Assembly (NCBI RefSeq): GCF_023218075.1
Contig: NZ_JALPTB010000007.1
Location: 1-64,000, forward strand
DNA: 64,000 nt
Source of the DNA: Rhodococcus sp. HM1
GTDB taxonomy: Bacteria; Actinomycetota; Actinomycetes; Mycobacteriales; Mycobacteriaceae
Reading direction: 5' to 3'
Part shown: in pieces, positions 27,321 through 36,155 of the stretch
Numbering within the stretch: the first letter of the stretch is position 1
Layout of the letters: each line of letters starts with the position of its first letter
Notes under the pieces: model-generated
The model's database searches: none
Told to the model about the DNA's origin: nothing
The model's input: only the letters and a program-made list of their open reading frames with translations
Made by a program: the position numbers and the translations under genes

Positions 27321-27914
27321 ATGGCACGTGACAACGAACGCCCCGTCCGGCGCCGTACGCTCACCCGTGACAAGGTGATCGACGCCGCGCTCGCCGTCGT
27401 GGACGAACACGGATGGCAGCAGTTGACGATGAGCACCCTGGCGGCTCGTGTGGGTGTAGTGGGCGCGTCGCTGTACAACCATGTGCGCGGCCTCGACGAC
27501 GTCCGGTCCGAGGTTCAGATCCGGACGATGATCACCCTCGGCGACCGGCTGCGCGAAGAAGCCATGGGCCGCAGCGGAATCGACGGACTGCGGCACCTCA
27601 TCGCGACCTATCGGTCGTGGGCGGTCGCGAATCACCGCCGTTACGAGGCCCTCACCGCCGCTCCGATCGACCGCGACGCACTCATCACCTCGGCGCTCGA
27701 CGCGAACAGCGCTCTGCGCGCGATGCTCGTCTCGTGCGGTGTCCCCGATGGGGATTCGCTCGATACCGCGGTCGCGCTGTTCGCCGCGGTACACGGTTTC
27801 GCGATGATCGAGGGCACCGGCTTCCTCGGCGACGAGATGGATCTCGACCGCATCTTCGAGAAGGTGGTGGACAGCGCGCTCGCGTCGATCACCGCGTCAC
27901 CGTCCCGCGACTGA
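27321..27914 (+). CDS. TetR-family regulator with WHG-type C-terminus
   Basis: 197 residues. The DNA-binding part is QQLTMSTLAARVGVVGASLYNHV. The C-terminal domain carries VALFAAVHGFAMIEGTG, typical of the TetR group with a conserved His-Gly in the ligand domain (WHG domain). It probably controls the divergent P450 through the 9-bp inverted repeat at 27254-27293. The ATG is almost at the predicted transcription start. Its stop lies 6 bases from the convergent SDR stop. Ligand unknown. Confidence 0.82.
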   Translation: MARDNERPVRRRTLTRDKVIDAALAVVDEHGWQQLTMSTLAARVGVVGASLYNHVRGLDDVRSEVQIRTMITLGDRLREEAMGRSGIDGLRHLIATYRSWAVANHRRYEALTAAPIDRDALITSALDANSALRAMLVSCGVPDGDSLDTAVALFAAVHGFAMIEGTGFLGDEMDLDRIFEKVVDSALASITASPSRD

Positions 27915-27920
27915 CCCCGG

Positions 27921-28778
27921 CTACCCTCCGACGAATCCCGCGATCTCCTCGATCGTCCACGGCGGCTCGGCCTTGTGGTCTCGCCATGCCAGCAGGCTCG
28001 GCCGGGGCCGCGGGAAGCGCCCGACGAAACATCCCGAGCCGGCGAAGATCTCGCCGGTGACCCCTGCCGACCGCCCGTCGACGAGATACGCGTAGAGCCG
28101 GGCGACGAACTCGGGCGGCGCCGGGTCGAGCGAGCCCTGATAACTCACATCGTCGAGCAGGCCCCGGCGGTGGAGCTGCTCGATCTGCCGTTCGTACTCG
28201 TCGCCCGTCGACAGCCGCGTCCGCGCCCCCGGGCACACCGCATTGGCCCGGACCCCCTGTTCGCGCAACTCCGCGGCGATCGCCAGGGTGAGGCTGTTGA
28301 CCGCACCCTTGCCCGCCGGGTAGCCGGTACCGCCGTAATCACCGAGGAAGGCGAACGAACTCGTGTTGACGATGGCGCCCCCGCCGCGCGCCACGAGGTG
28401 CGGCGCGACGGTGCGGCAGGTCCGGAACGTGCCGGTCAGGTGGGCGTCGAGCAGTTCGTGCCACTGCTCGTCGGTCACCGACAGGATCGACGACCCGCTG
28501 GGCTCGGCGATACCGGCACAGTTGATCAGGGCATCGACGTCGCCGAACTCGTCGAGCGCGGCGGCCAGTAGCGCCTCTGCCACGCCCGGCGCCGCGGCCG
28601 ATCCGGCGACCCCGACAGCGCGCCCACCTGCGGCTTCGATCTCCGCGACCGTGTCGTGCACCGCGTCCTCGGCCCGCCCGTTCACCACCACCGCGGCACC
28701 CGCGGCGGCCAGCTCGAGTGCCACCGCCCGGCCGATCCCCCGGCTCGCTCCGGTCACGATTGCCGCCCGATCCGCCAT
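27921..28778 (-). CDS. SDR-family oxidoreductase
   Basis: 285 residues. The N-terminal cofactor loop is VTGASRGIGRAVALEL. The catalytic segment is NTSSFAFLGDYGGTGYPAGKGA, in which Tyr-x3-Lys is GYPAGK. A C-terminal extension (PSLLAWRDHKAEPPWTIEEI) resembles the tail of hydratase/dehydrogenase-type SDRs. ATG 28778 follows GGGAGGGG. The frame is open to 29018, but the operator and divergent promoter lie there, so the longer form is rejected. It is divergent from the aldehyde dehydrogenase and likely shares its operator. Confidence 0.85.
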   Translation of the reverse strand: MADRAAIVTGASRGIGRAVALELAAAGAAVVVNGRAEDAVHDTVAEIEAAGGRAVGVAGSAAAPGVAEALLAAALDEFGDVDALINCAGIAEPSGSSILSVTDEQWHELLDAHLTGTFRTCRTVAPHLVARGGGAIVNTSSFAFLGDYGGTGYPAGKGAVNSLTLAIAAELREQGVRANAVCPGARTRLSTGDEYERQIEQLHRRGLLDDVSYQGSLDPAPPEFVARLYAYLVDGRSAGVTGEIFAGSGCFVGRFPRPRPSLLAWRDHKAEPPWTIEEIAGFVGG

Positions 28779-28830
28779 CCCGCCCCTCCCGTCCGGCGCG
28801 ATATTGCACCGCGCATCTGCCCGAACTATA

Positions 28831-28849
28831 GTCCAGACAAGTGTCCAGA
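28831..28849. promoter_or_regulatory. TetR operator, copy 2
   Basis: GTCCAGACAAGTGTCCAGA, one base different from the site overlapping the TetR start at 25923-25941. It lies in the divergent gap between the SDR (minus) and the aldehyde dehydrogenase operon (plus), 71 bases before the dehydrogenase ATG. Confidence 0.8.
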
Positions 28850-28920
28850 TTATGAGGACCGTCACACGCTCCACGTCGACCGACGTCTGCCACCGAACCG
28901 CCAGAACGGGAGCACCACAC

Positions 28921-30405
28921 ATGGCCCTGCGCCCCAGGAACAGCCCGACCGACAGCACTCCCCTGCTGATCGACGGCAAACTCGTCCCCGGCTCCGGGGG
29001 CACCTTCGAGACCCGCAATCCCGCGACCGAGGAAACGCTCGGCTACGCCGCCGACGGCACCGCCGCCGACATGGACGCGGCCATCGCCGCCGCCCGGCAG
29101 GCCTTCGACACCACCGACTGGTCCCGCGACCACGCCTTCCGCGCCCGTTGCCTGCGCCAGTTGCGCGACGCGCTGCGCGGACACATCGAGGAACTGCGCG
29201 AGATCACCATCGCCGAGGTCGGCGCGCCCCGTTTCCTCACCTCCGCCGCACATCTCGAAGGCCCGGTCGACGACCTGTTGTGGTTCGCCGATCTCGCCGA
29301 GAAGTACGAGTGGAAGCAGGATCTCGGCAACGCGTCCCCCATGGGTATCCCGACGCACCGCTACCTGCTGAAGGAAGCGGTCGGTGTCGTCGGCGCGATC
29401 ACGCCGTGGAACTTCCCGCACCAGATCAACTTCGCCAAGATCGGTCCCGCGCTCGCAGCCGGCAACACCGTCGTCCTCAAGCCCGCACCCGACACCCCGT
29501 GGTGCGCAGCGCTGGTCGGCAGGATCATCGCCGAGGAGACCGACATCCCGCCGGGCGTGGTGAACATCGTGACGTCGAGCGACCATGCGGTCGGCGCCCG
29601 GCTCGCCTCCGACCCGCGGGTCGACCTCGTCTCCTTCACCGGCTCGACCGCGACCGGCAGGGCCGTGATGCGCGCGGCCGCCGAGACGCTCAAGAAGGTC
29701 TTCCTCGAGCTCGGCGGCAAGTCCGCCTTCGTGGTCCTCGACGACGCCGACCTGAACGGCGCCTGCTCGATCGCCGCGTTCACCGTGTGCACGCACGCCG
29801 GGCAGGGCTGCGCGATCACCACCCGTCTCGTCGTCCCCCGCGAACGCTACGACGAGGCCGTCGAACTCACCGCGAAATCGCTGCGCGGCATCCGCCCGGG
29901 CAATCCGAACGAACCCGGAACCGTCTGCGGTCCACTGATTTCCGCTCGCCAGCGTGACCGCGTCGAGGGCTACCTGAAGCTCGCGGTCGAGGAGGGCGGA
30001 ACGATCGTCGTCGGCGGTGGCCGTCCCGCCGAGCACGACAAGGGCTTCTTCGTCGAACCGACCCTGATCGCGGGCCTGGACAACAGCACCCGCGTCGCCC
30101 AGGAGGAGATCTTCGGTCCCGTCCTGGTGATCCTGCCGCACGACGGCGACGACGACGCCGTGCGCATCGCCAACGACTCTCCCTACGGTCTGTCCGGCTC
30201 GGTGTGGGGCACCGACCAGGACCGCGTCGCCCACGTCGTCGCCGGGATCCGCACCGGCACCCTCGGTGTCAACGGCGGCATCTGGTACGCCGCCGACGCG
30301 CCCTTCGGGGGCTACAAGCAATCCGGAATCGGCCGCGAAATGGGCGTGGCCGGCTTCGAGGAATACCTGGAGACCAAGCTCGTCGCGGAACCCGCGGCGC
30401 CCTAG
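28921..30405 (+). CDS. NAD-dependent aldehyde dehydrogenase (Rv0768-like)
   Basis: 494 residues. GAITPWNFPHQINF and the SFTGSTATGRAVM motif bind NAD. LELGGKSA holds the general-base Glu (near residue 263), and HAGQGCAITT the catalytic Cys297. It oxidises an aldehyde to an acid, which the cluster's FadD could then activate. ATG 28921 is the first start after the operator. It heads a four-gene operon with the same order as Rv0768 to Rv0771. Confidence 0.93.
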   Translation: MALRPRNSPTDSTPLLIDGKLVPGSGGTFETRNPATEETLGYAADGTAADMDAAIAAARQAFDTTDWSRDHAFRARCLRQLRDALRGHIEELREITIAEVGAPRFLTSAAHLEGPVDDLLWFADLAEKYEWKQDLGNASPMGIPTHRYLLKEAVGVVGAITPWNFPHQINFAKIGPALAAGNTVVLKPAPDTPWCAALVGRIIAEETDIPPGVVNIVTSSDHAVGARLASDPRVDLVSFTGSTATGRAVMRAAAETLKKVFLELGGKSAFVVLDDADLNGACSIAAFTVCTHAGQGCAITTRLVVPRERYDEAVELTAKSLRGIRPGNPNEPGTVCGPLISARQRDRVEGYLKLAVEEGGTIVVGGGRPAEHDKGFFVEPTLIAGLDNSTRVAQEEIFGPVLVILPHDGDDDAVRIANDSPYGLSGSVWGTDQDRVAHVVAGIRTGTLGVNGGIWYAADAPFGGYKQSGIGREMGVAGFEEYLETKLVAEPAAP

Positions 30406-30418
30406 AAAGGTTCACGAC

Positions 30419-31168
30419 ATGGGACGTTTCACCGATCGAACCGCCATCGTCACCGGTGGCGCGCAGGGAATCGGCGAGGCCTACGCCCGGGCGCTCGCCG
30501 CCGAGGGCGCGAACGTGGTGGTCGCCGACCTCAACACCGAAGCGGGCGAGCAGGTTGCCAAGCAGATCGTCGCGGACGGCGGCAGCGCCGTCTTCCTGCC
30601 CGTCGACGTCGCCGACCCGGACTCGGCCACCGAACTCGCCGCCAGGACCGTCGAGACGTTCGGCGGGATCGACCATCTGGTCAACAACGCCGCGATCTAC
30701 GGCGGCATGAAACTGGACCTGCTGCTCACGGTGCCGTGGGACTACTACAAGAAGTTCATGAGCGTGAACCTCGACGGCGCACTCAACGTCACGCGCGCCG
30801 TGTGGCCGCACATGAGGAAGAAGGGCGGCTCGATCGTCAACCAGTCGTCGACCGCCGCGTGGCTCTACTCGGGGTTCTACGGCCTGGCCAAGGTCGGCGT
30901 CAACGGCCTGACCCAGCAGCTCGCGGTCGAACTCGGCGGCAACAACATTCGCATCAATGCGATCGCCCCCGGGCCGATCGACACCGAGGCCACCCGCACC
31001 GTCACGCCCGGCAACATGGTGGCGGACATGGTCGGCAGGCTCCCGCTCAAGCGGATGGGCACGCCCGAGGACCTGGTCGGCATGTGCCTGTTCCTGCTGT
31101 CCGACGAGGCCGGCTGGGTCACCGGGCAGATCTTCAACGTCGACGGCGGGCAGGTGATCCGGTCGTGA
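30419..31168 (+). CDS. SDR-family oxidoreductase (Rv0769-like)
   Basis: 249 residues. The cofactor loop is TGGAQGIGEAYARAL. NNAA and the YGLAK catalytic Tyr-Lys are present, and the family C-terminus is VTGQIFNVDGGQ. It would act on a hydroxyl or ketone intermediate with NAD(P). ATG 30419 follows AGAAAGG, 13 bases after the dehydrogenase stop, and its stop overlaps the next GTG, so it is coupled to the following gene. Confidence 0.9.
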   Translation: MGRFTDRTAIVTGGAQGIGEAYARALAAEGANVVVADLNTEAGEQVAKQIVADGGSAVFLPVDVADPDSATELAARTVETFGGIDHLVNNAAIYGGMKLDLLLTVPWDYYKKFMSVNLDGALNVTRAVWPHMRKKGGSIVNQSSTAAWLYSGFYGLAKVGVNGLTQQLAVELGGNNIRINAIAPGPIDTEATRTVTPGNMVADMVGRLPLKRMGTPEDLVGMCLFLLSDEAGWVTGQIFNVDGGQVIRS

Positions 31169-32064
31169 CCGCGCCTTCCGACGTGTCCGTCGGCTACATC
31201 GGCCTGGGCAACATGGGTGCGCCGATGGCCAAGCGACTCCTCGACTGGCCCGGTGGACTGACGGTGCTCGATATGCGTCCCGAGGCCGTCCAACCGTTCA
31301 CCGCTGCCGGCGCGACCGCCGCCGGAAGTGCTGCGGAACTGGCCGCCACGTGCGACGTCGTCTCCGTGACGGTGCTCGACGACGCGCAGGTCCGCGACGT
31401 CGTCGCCGGACCCGACGGCCTGCTCTCGACCGCGCGGCCCGGCACCGTCGTCGCCGTGCACTCGACGATCTCCGACACCAACGCCGTCGACCTCGCCGCG
31501 GTCTGCGCCGAGCGCGGCGTGCATCTGGTCGATGCCCCGGTCTCCGGTGGTGCGGTCGGTGCCGCGAAGGGCACGCTGGCCGTCATGGTCGGCGCGGACG
31601 AAGAGTCGTTCGCGAAGGTCCGCGAGCCGTTCGGCACCTGGGCCGGTCTTGTCGTCCACGCCGGTCCGGTCGGAGCGGGAACGCGAATGAAGCTGGCGCG
31701 CAACCTGTTGCACTTCATCTCGTTCAACGCGGCCGCGGAAGCCCAGCGGCTGGCCGAGGCCGCCGGGCTCGACATCACCGCACTCGGCAAGGTGGTGCGG
31801 CACACCGACGCGATCACCGGCGGTGCCGGGGCGATCATGTTGCGCGACACCACCGCTGCGCTGGCACCGGACGATCCGTGGTTCCCGATCCTCGCGCACG
31901 CGCGGTCGCTCGGCGAGAAGGACCTGACGTTGGCGCTGGAACTGGGCGAGCGACTGGGCGTCGACCTGCCGCTCGGCACCCGGGCACTCGCCGATCTCGG
32001 CACCGGGCTCGGTGTCGGCCCCGGCGAACTGGCACAACAACGTTCGACGAAGGAGAACGCGTGA
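31165..32064 (+). CDS. NAD-binding beta-hydroxyacid dehydrogenase family protein (Rv0770-like)
   Basis: 299 residues. The N-terminal Rossmann loop is GYIGLGNMGAPMAKRLL, followed by the 3-hydroxyisobutyrate-dehydrogenase signature DAPVSGGAVGAAKGTL and the catalytic Lys in GAGTRMKLARNLL. The enzyme oxidises a beta-hydroxy acid or similar using NAD(P). GTG 31165 overlaps the previous stop (GTGA) and its own stop overlaps the next GTG. The exact substrate is unknown. Confidence 0.9.
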   Translation: MTAPSDVSVGYIGLGNMGAPMAKRLLDWPGGLTVLDMRPEAVQPFTAAGATAAGSAAELAATCDVVSVTVLDDAQVRDVVAGPDGLLSTARPGTVVAVHSTISDTNAVDLAAVCAERGVHLVDAPVSGGAVGAAKGTLAVMVGADEESFAKVREPFGTWAGLVVHAGPVGAGTRMKLARNLLHFISFNAAAEAQRLAEAAGLDITALGKVVRHTDAITGGAGAIMLRDTTAALAPDDPWFPILAHARSLGEKDLTLALELGERLGVDLPLGTRALADLGTGLGVGPGELAQQRSTKENA

Positions 32065-32429
32065 CCGACGAACGACGACAGCGGGGCCTCGACATGATGT
32101 CGAAGGTCTACGGCTGGGAGATGCAGGACGGGCCGGGCGATCACTTCGCCTACACCGCCGATCACCTGTTCGGGGAGATCTGGACCCGCCCCGGATTGAG
32201 CATCCGGGACCGTCGGCTGCTACTCCTGGGTGCACTGGCCGCGCAGGGCCTGACCGACATCGCCGAGATCCAGATCAACGCGGCGCTGCAGAACGAGGAA
32301 CTCGACGAAGAGCAGTTGCGGGAGATCGCCCTGTTCCTGTGCCACTACGTCGGCTGGCCGCTCGGCACCAAGCTCGACACGACCGTCGGCAAGGTGCTGC
32401 ATCAGCGCAGGGCCGCCGCGCGCTCGTGA
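32061..32429 (+). CDS. Carboxymuconolactone decarboxylase family protein (Rv0771-like)
   Basis: 122 residues, all helical. RPGLSIRDRRLLLLGALAAQG and FLCHYVGWP match gamma-carboxymuconolactone decarboxylase. The enzyme proper works in protocatechuate breakdown, but relatives have varied decarboxylase or isomerase roles. GTG 32061 overlaps the upstream stop, so it ends the four-gene operon; a hairpin follows. Confidence 0.9.
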   Translation: MTDERRQRGLDMMSKVYGWEMQDGPGDHFAYTADHLFGEIWTRPGLSIRDRRLLLLGALAAQGLTDIAEIQINAALQNEELDEEQLREIALFLCHYVGWPLGTKLDTTVGKVLHQRRAAARS

Positions 32430-32434
32430 TCGCC

Positions 32435-32471
32435 ACGCCCACCGATTCCGGGGCCCGGAACCGGTGGGCGT
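32435..32471. terminator. Hairpin ending the aldehyde dehydrogenase operon
   Basis: ACGCCCACCG and TTCCGG (32435-32451) pair with CCGGAA and CGGTGGGCGT (32455-32471), one mismatch, 3-base loop, then TTTCACG. Confidence 0.65.
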
Positions 32472-32535
32472 TTCACGCGGAATCGATGGGCGTTTCCCGC
32501 CGCGGGACCGCGACGACGCCGCTAGGCTCGCCGAC

Positions 32536-33474
32536 ATGACGAGCATTCCGGTGAATGTGGACAACTTCGTTCGTGCGGAAACGGATCGAATGTTCTCCGA
32601 TCTCCAGCGGGACTGCGGCGGAGTCAACGTGCTGCGCCACAATCGCGAAGCGGCGTCGGTCGACCACCAGACGGTGATCCGGCTCAACCGCGACACCCTC
32701 TACAGCTTCGCGGTCGTCGACGTCTCGGCCGGTGCGGTCGTCACCGTTCCCCACTGCGGCCGCCGGTACGCCTCGGTGATGGTCGTCGACCAGGACCACT
32801 ACGTGAACCGGATCCTGCACGATCCCGGCGAACACCGTCTCGATCCCGGCGACTTCCCCACGTCGTATGTCACCGTCGCGGTCCGGATCCTGGCCGATCC
32901 GGCCGACGCGGACGATGTGCGTACGGCGACCGAACTCCAGGACCGGTTCCGCATCGATGCGGGCTCGGCGGTCGCGTTCACGTCTCCCGGGTACGACACC
33001 GCAAGCCTCGATGCGACCCGCAATGCGCTGCTCGATCTGGCGCGCGGACTCACGGCGTTCGATCGGACGTTCGGCCGCAAGGACCAGGTCGACCCCGTGC
33101 GCCACCTCATCGGTACCGCCGCCGGATGGGGTGGGCTCCCGACCGAGGAGGCCACCTACATCGGTGTCGACCCGGGACTGCCGGTCGGCGAGTACGAACT
33201 GACGGTGCGCGATGTACCCGTCGACGGATTCTGGTCCCTGTCGGTGTACAACGCGAAGGGATACTTCGAACCCAACGACCGCGGCGTCTACAGTGTCAAC
33301 AACATCACCGCCGTCCCGAACGACGACGGCTCGGTCACCGTCCGGTTCGGCGGTACCGACGGTGCCCCCAACAGCATTCCGATCACCGAGGGCTGGAACT
33401 ACCTCGTGCGGCTCTACCGGCCGCGGCCGGAAATCCTCGACGGGAGTTGGAGGTTCCCCTCCCTCACTCCCTAG
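32536..33474 (+). CDS. DUF1254/DUF1214 domain protein
   Basis: 312 residues. The segment NRDTLYSFAVVDVSAGAVVTVP and the C-terminal DGFWSLSVYNAKGYFEPND are the landmark blocks of DUF1254 and DUF1214. Such proteins are often exported in other bacteria, but this one shows no signal peptide. Function is not established; a beta-rich binding or hydrolytic role is speculative. ATG 32536 is chosen; the longer frame to 32464 enters the preceding hairpin region. It stands alone after the catabolic cluster. Confidence 0.82.
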   Translation: MTSIPVNVDNFVRAETDRMFSDLQRDCGGVNVLRHNREAASVDHQTVIRLNRDTLYSFAVVDVSAGAVVTVPHCGRRYASVMVVDQDHYVNRILHDPGEHRLDPGDFPTSYVTVAVRILADPADADDVRTATELQDRFRIDAGSAVAFTSPGYDTASLDATRNALLDLARGLTAFDRTFGRKDQVDPVRHLIGTAAGWGGLPTEEATYIGVDPGLPVGEYELTVRDVPVDGFWSLSVYNAKGYFEPNDRGVYSVNNITAVPNDDGSVTVRFGGTDGAPNSIPITEGWNYLVRLYRPRPEILDGSWRFPSLTP

Positions 33475-34263
<789 letters not shown>

Positions 34264-34284
34264 CCGTCCGCCGTCGAGAAAGTC

Positions 34285-34312
34285 AGCCGCGCGGGGCATA
34301 CACCGCGCGGCT
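34285..34312. terminator. Hairpin terminator
   Basis: AGCCGCGCGG (34285-34294) pairs with CCGCGCGGCT (34303-34312), 8-base loop, then GTCTTTTC. It is downstream of the methyltransferase and close to the convergent cyclase-like gene. Confidence 0.75.
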
Positions 34313-34348
34313 GTCTTTTCCGTCGGCCGGTGTCGGACGCGGCTGCTG

Positions 34349-35437
34349 TCAGACGCGGACGCCGCAGCCTTCGCTGCAGCGGTCGGCACCCACCAGTTCC
34401 ACAGGCGCCGCCGCGTCACGGAACAGTCCGCTGCCACCGGTGGTGCGGGAGAGCGCGTCGGCGGCGAGAACCACCGCGGCGCTCGTCCACGAACTCTTCT
34501 CCACCGGCCAGCGTTTGCCGTCACTGAAAACCAGTCCGGTCCAGTACGATCCGTCCGGATCGCGCAGGTGCTGCATCGCCGCGAACAGTTCCTTTGCGCG
34601 CGTGTTGCTTCCGAGCGCGTCGAGGGCCAGGACCAGCTCACACGTCTCGGCGCCCGTCACCCACGGTTTGTGATCGACGCACCGGATGCCCAGCCCGTCC
34701 ACCACGAAGTCGTTCCAGCGTTCCCGGATGCGTTCGTGCGCAACGGTTCCGCGGACGGCTCCCCCGAGGACCGGGTAGTACCAGTCCATGGAGTATTCCG
34801 GTTTGGGGGTGAACACCTCCGGGTGCCGCCGCAGCGCGTGCCCGAGCCGGTACAGCGCGAACTCCCACTCCGGCTGCGGATCACCCACGGCCTCCGCAAG
34901 ACGCAACGCGCACCGGAAACCGTGATGGATGCTCGAACACCCGGTGAGGAGAGCTTCCTCCGCGATACCGGATTCGTTTCGAGCCCAGAAGATCTCGCCG
35001 CCGGGCGCCTGCATGGACAGCACATGTTCGAGGGCGGCCTTCACCGTCGGCCACATGTGCTCGACGAACCGGACGTCGCCGGTGACGAGATGGTGATGCC
35101 ACACCCCGACGGCGATGTACGCCGCGAAATTACTGTCGGAGTCGGCGTTTTCGATCGTGTCGCAGCGGAACTGCATCGGCCACGACCCGTCCGCGCGCTG
35201 GGTGCGCCGCGACCACTCGAACGCAGCCTCGGCCTCCTCGCGCAGCCCGGTCACGGTCAGCGCCATCGCGGATTCGATGTGGTCCCACGGATCGGTATGC
35301 CCGCCCGGGAACCACGGGATCGCTCCCGAGGACTGCTGCATGTCGGCGATGGCGTGCCCGGTGCGGAGGCACTCCTGGGCGGAGAGCACGCCCGGCACCG
35401 ACGGAACCGCTGGTGCGCCCCTGTCAGCGCGCCGCAA
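34349..35437 (-). CDS. Prenyltransferase / terpenoid-cyclase-fold protein
   Basis: About 362 residues of repeated alpha-alpha barrel helices, of the squalene/prenyltransferase type seen in many actinobacteria. Examples are MQQSSGAIPWFPGG, the TQRADGSWPM repeat, DSDSNFAAYIAVGVWHH, and DPDGSYWTGLVF. The QW-like DGSW repeat supports the fold; the classical DXDD cyclase motif is not evident, so activity is unknown. The start is uncertain: TTG 35437, or GTG at 35398 or 35389. It overlaps the methyltransferase stop by about 14 bases, forming a three-gene operon with it and the glycosyltransferase. Confidence 0.75.
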   Translation of the reverse strand: MRRADRGAPAVPSVPGVLSAQECLRTGHAIADMQQSSGAIPWFPGGHTDPWDHIESAMALTVTGLREEAEAAFEWSRRTQRADGSWPMQFRCDTIENADSDSNFAAYIAVGVWHHHLVTGDVRFVEHMWPTVKAALEHVLSMQAPGGEIFWARNESGIAEEALLTGCSSIHHGFRCALRLAEAVGDPQPEWEFALYRLGHALRRHPEVFTPKPEYSMDWYYPVLGGAVRGTVAHERIRERWNDFVVDGLGIRCVDHKPWVTGAETCELVLALDALGSNTRAKELFAAMQHLRDPDGSYWTGLVFSDGKRWPVEKSSWTSAAVVLAADALSRTTGGSGLFRDAAAPVELVGADRCSEGCGVRV

Positions 35438-36155
35438 CGGGGACGACCGGCTTCTCGACGTAGAAGACCACGCTCTTTCCCATGATCGGATCGAGGACCG
35501 ATTCGAGGGTGCGGGTCAGCCACGGTTTGTGCATCAGATCCCACACGAGCAGCTTGTGATACGCCTTCGTCAGCACGTGATCGTCGTTGTCGACGCCGAC
35601 CGCGCACTTGAGCCACCAGTACGGCGCGTGCAGGGCGTGCGCGTGGTCGCGACCGCGGATCTTCAGGCCGGCCGCGGTGAGCTTGGCGGCGAGTTCGTCG
35701 GCCTTGTAGATGCGAATGTGTCCACCCTCGACCTCGTGATAGGCATCGGACAGTGCCCAGCAGATCTTCTCGGGGAACCAGCGCGGCACCGTGATCGCCG
35801 CGACCCCGCCCGGCTTGAGCACGCGGGTGAACTCCTCGATCGCGCGCACGTCCTGCGGCACGTGCTCGAGCACCTCGGAGATGAGCACCACATCGAACGT
35901 CTCGTCGTCGTAAGGCAGTTCGAGCGCGTCACCCACTTCGGCGCGCGCGCGTGCCCCGGCGGGGACCTCGCCCTCGAGCTCCATCGCCGCGAACATCTCG
36001 GCGACCGCTTTCATGTCGTCCGCGCTCCGGTCGAACGCGACGACGTCCGCCCCGCGCCGGTACAGCTCGAAGGAGTGCCGGCCGGCGCCCGCGCCGATAT
36101 CGATGGCGCGGTGGCCGGGCGCAACTCCGAGACGGCCGAAATCGACGGTCAGCAT
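35424..36155 (-). CDS. Class I SAM-dependent methyltransferase
   Basis: 243 residues. AIDIGAGAGRHSFELYRRG is motif I (near residues 16-34), then DVVAFDRS and LISEVLEHVPQDV, a UbiE/COQ5-like post-I region. The adjacent GT4 glycosyltransferase and barrel protein suggest a lipid or glycoconjugate substrate. ATG 36155 overlaps the last base of the glycosyltransferase stop, so coupling is tight. Specific substrate unknown. Confidence 0.85.
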   Translation of the reverse strand: MLTVDFGRLGVAPGHRAIDIGAGAGRHSFELYRRGADVVAFDRSADDMKAVAEMFAAMELEGEVPAGARARAEVGDALELPYDDETFDVVLISEVLEHVPQDVRAIEEFTRVLKPGGVAAITVPRWFPEKICWALSDAYHEVEGGHIRIYKADELAAKLTAAGLKIRGRDHAHALHAPYWWLKCAVGVDNDDHVLTKAYHKLLVWDLMHKPWLTRTLESVLDPIMGKSVVFYVEKPVVPVAAR

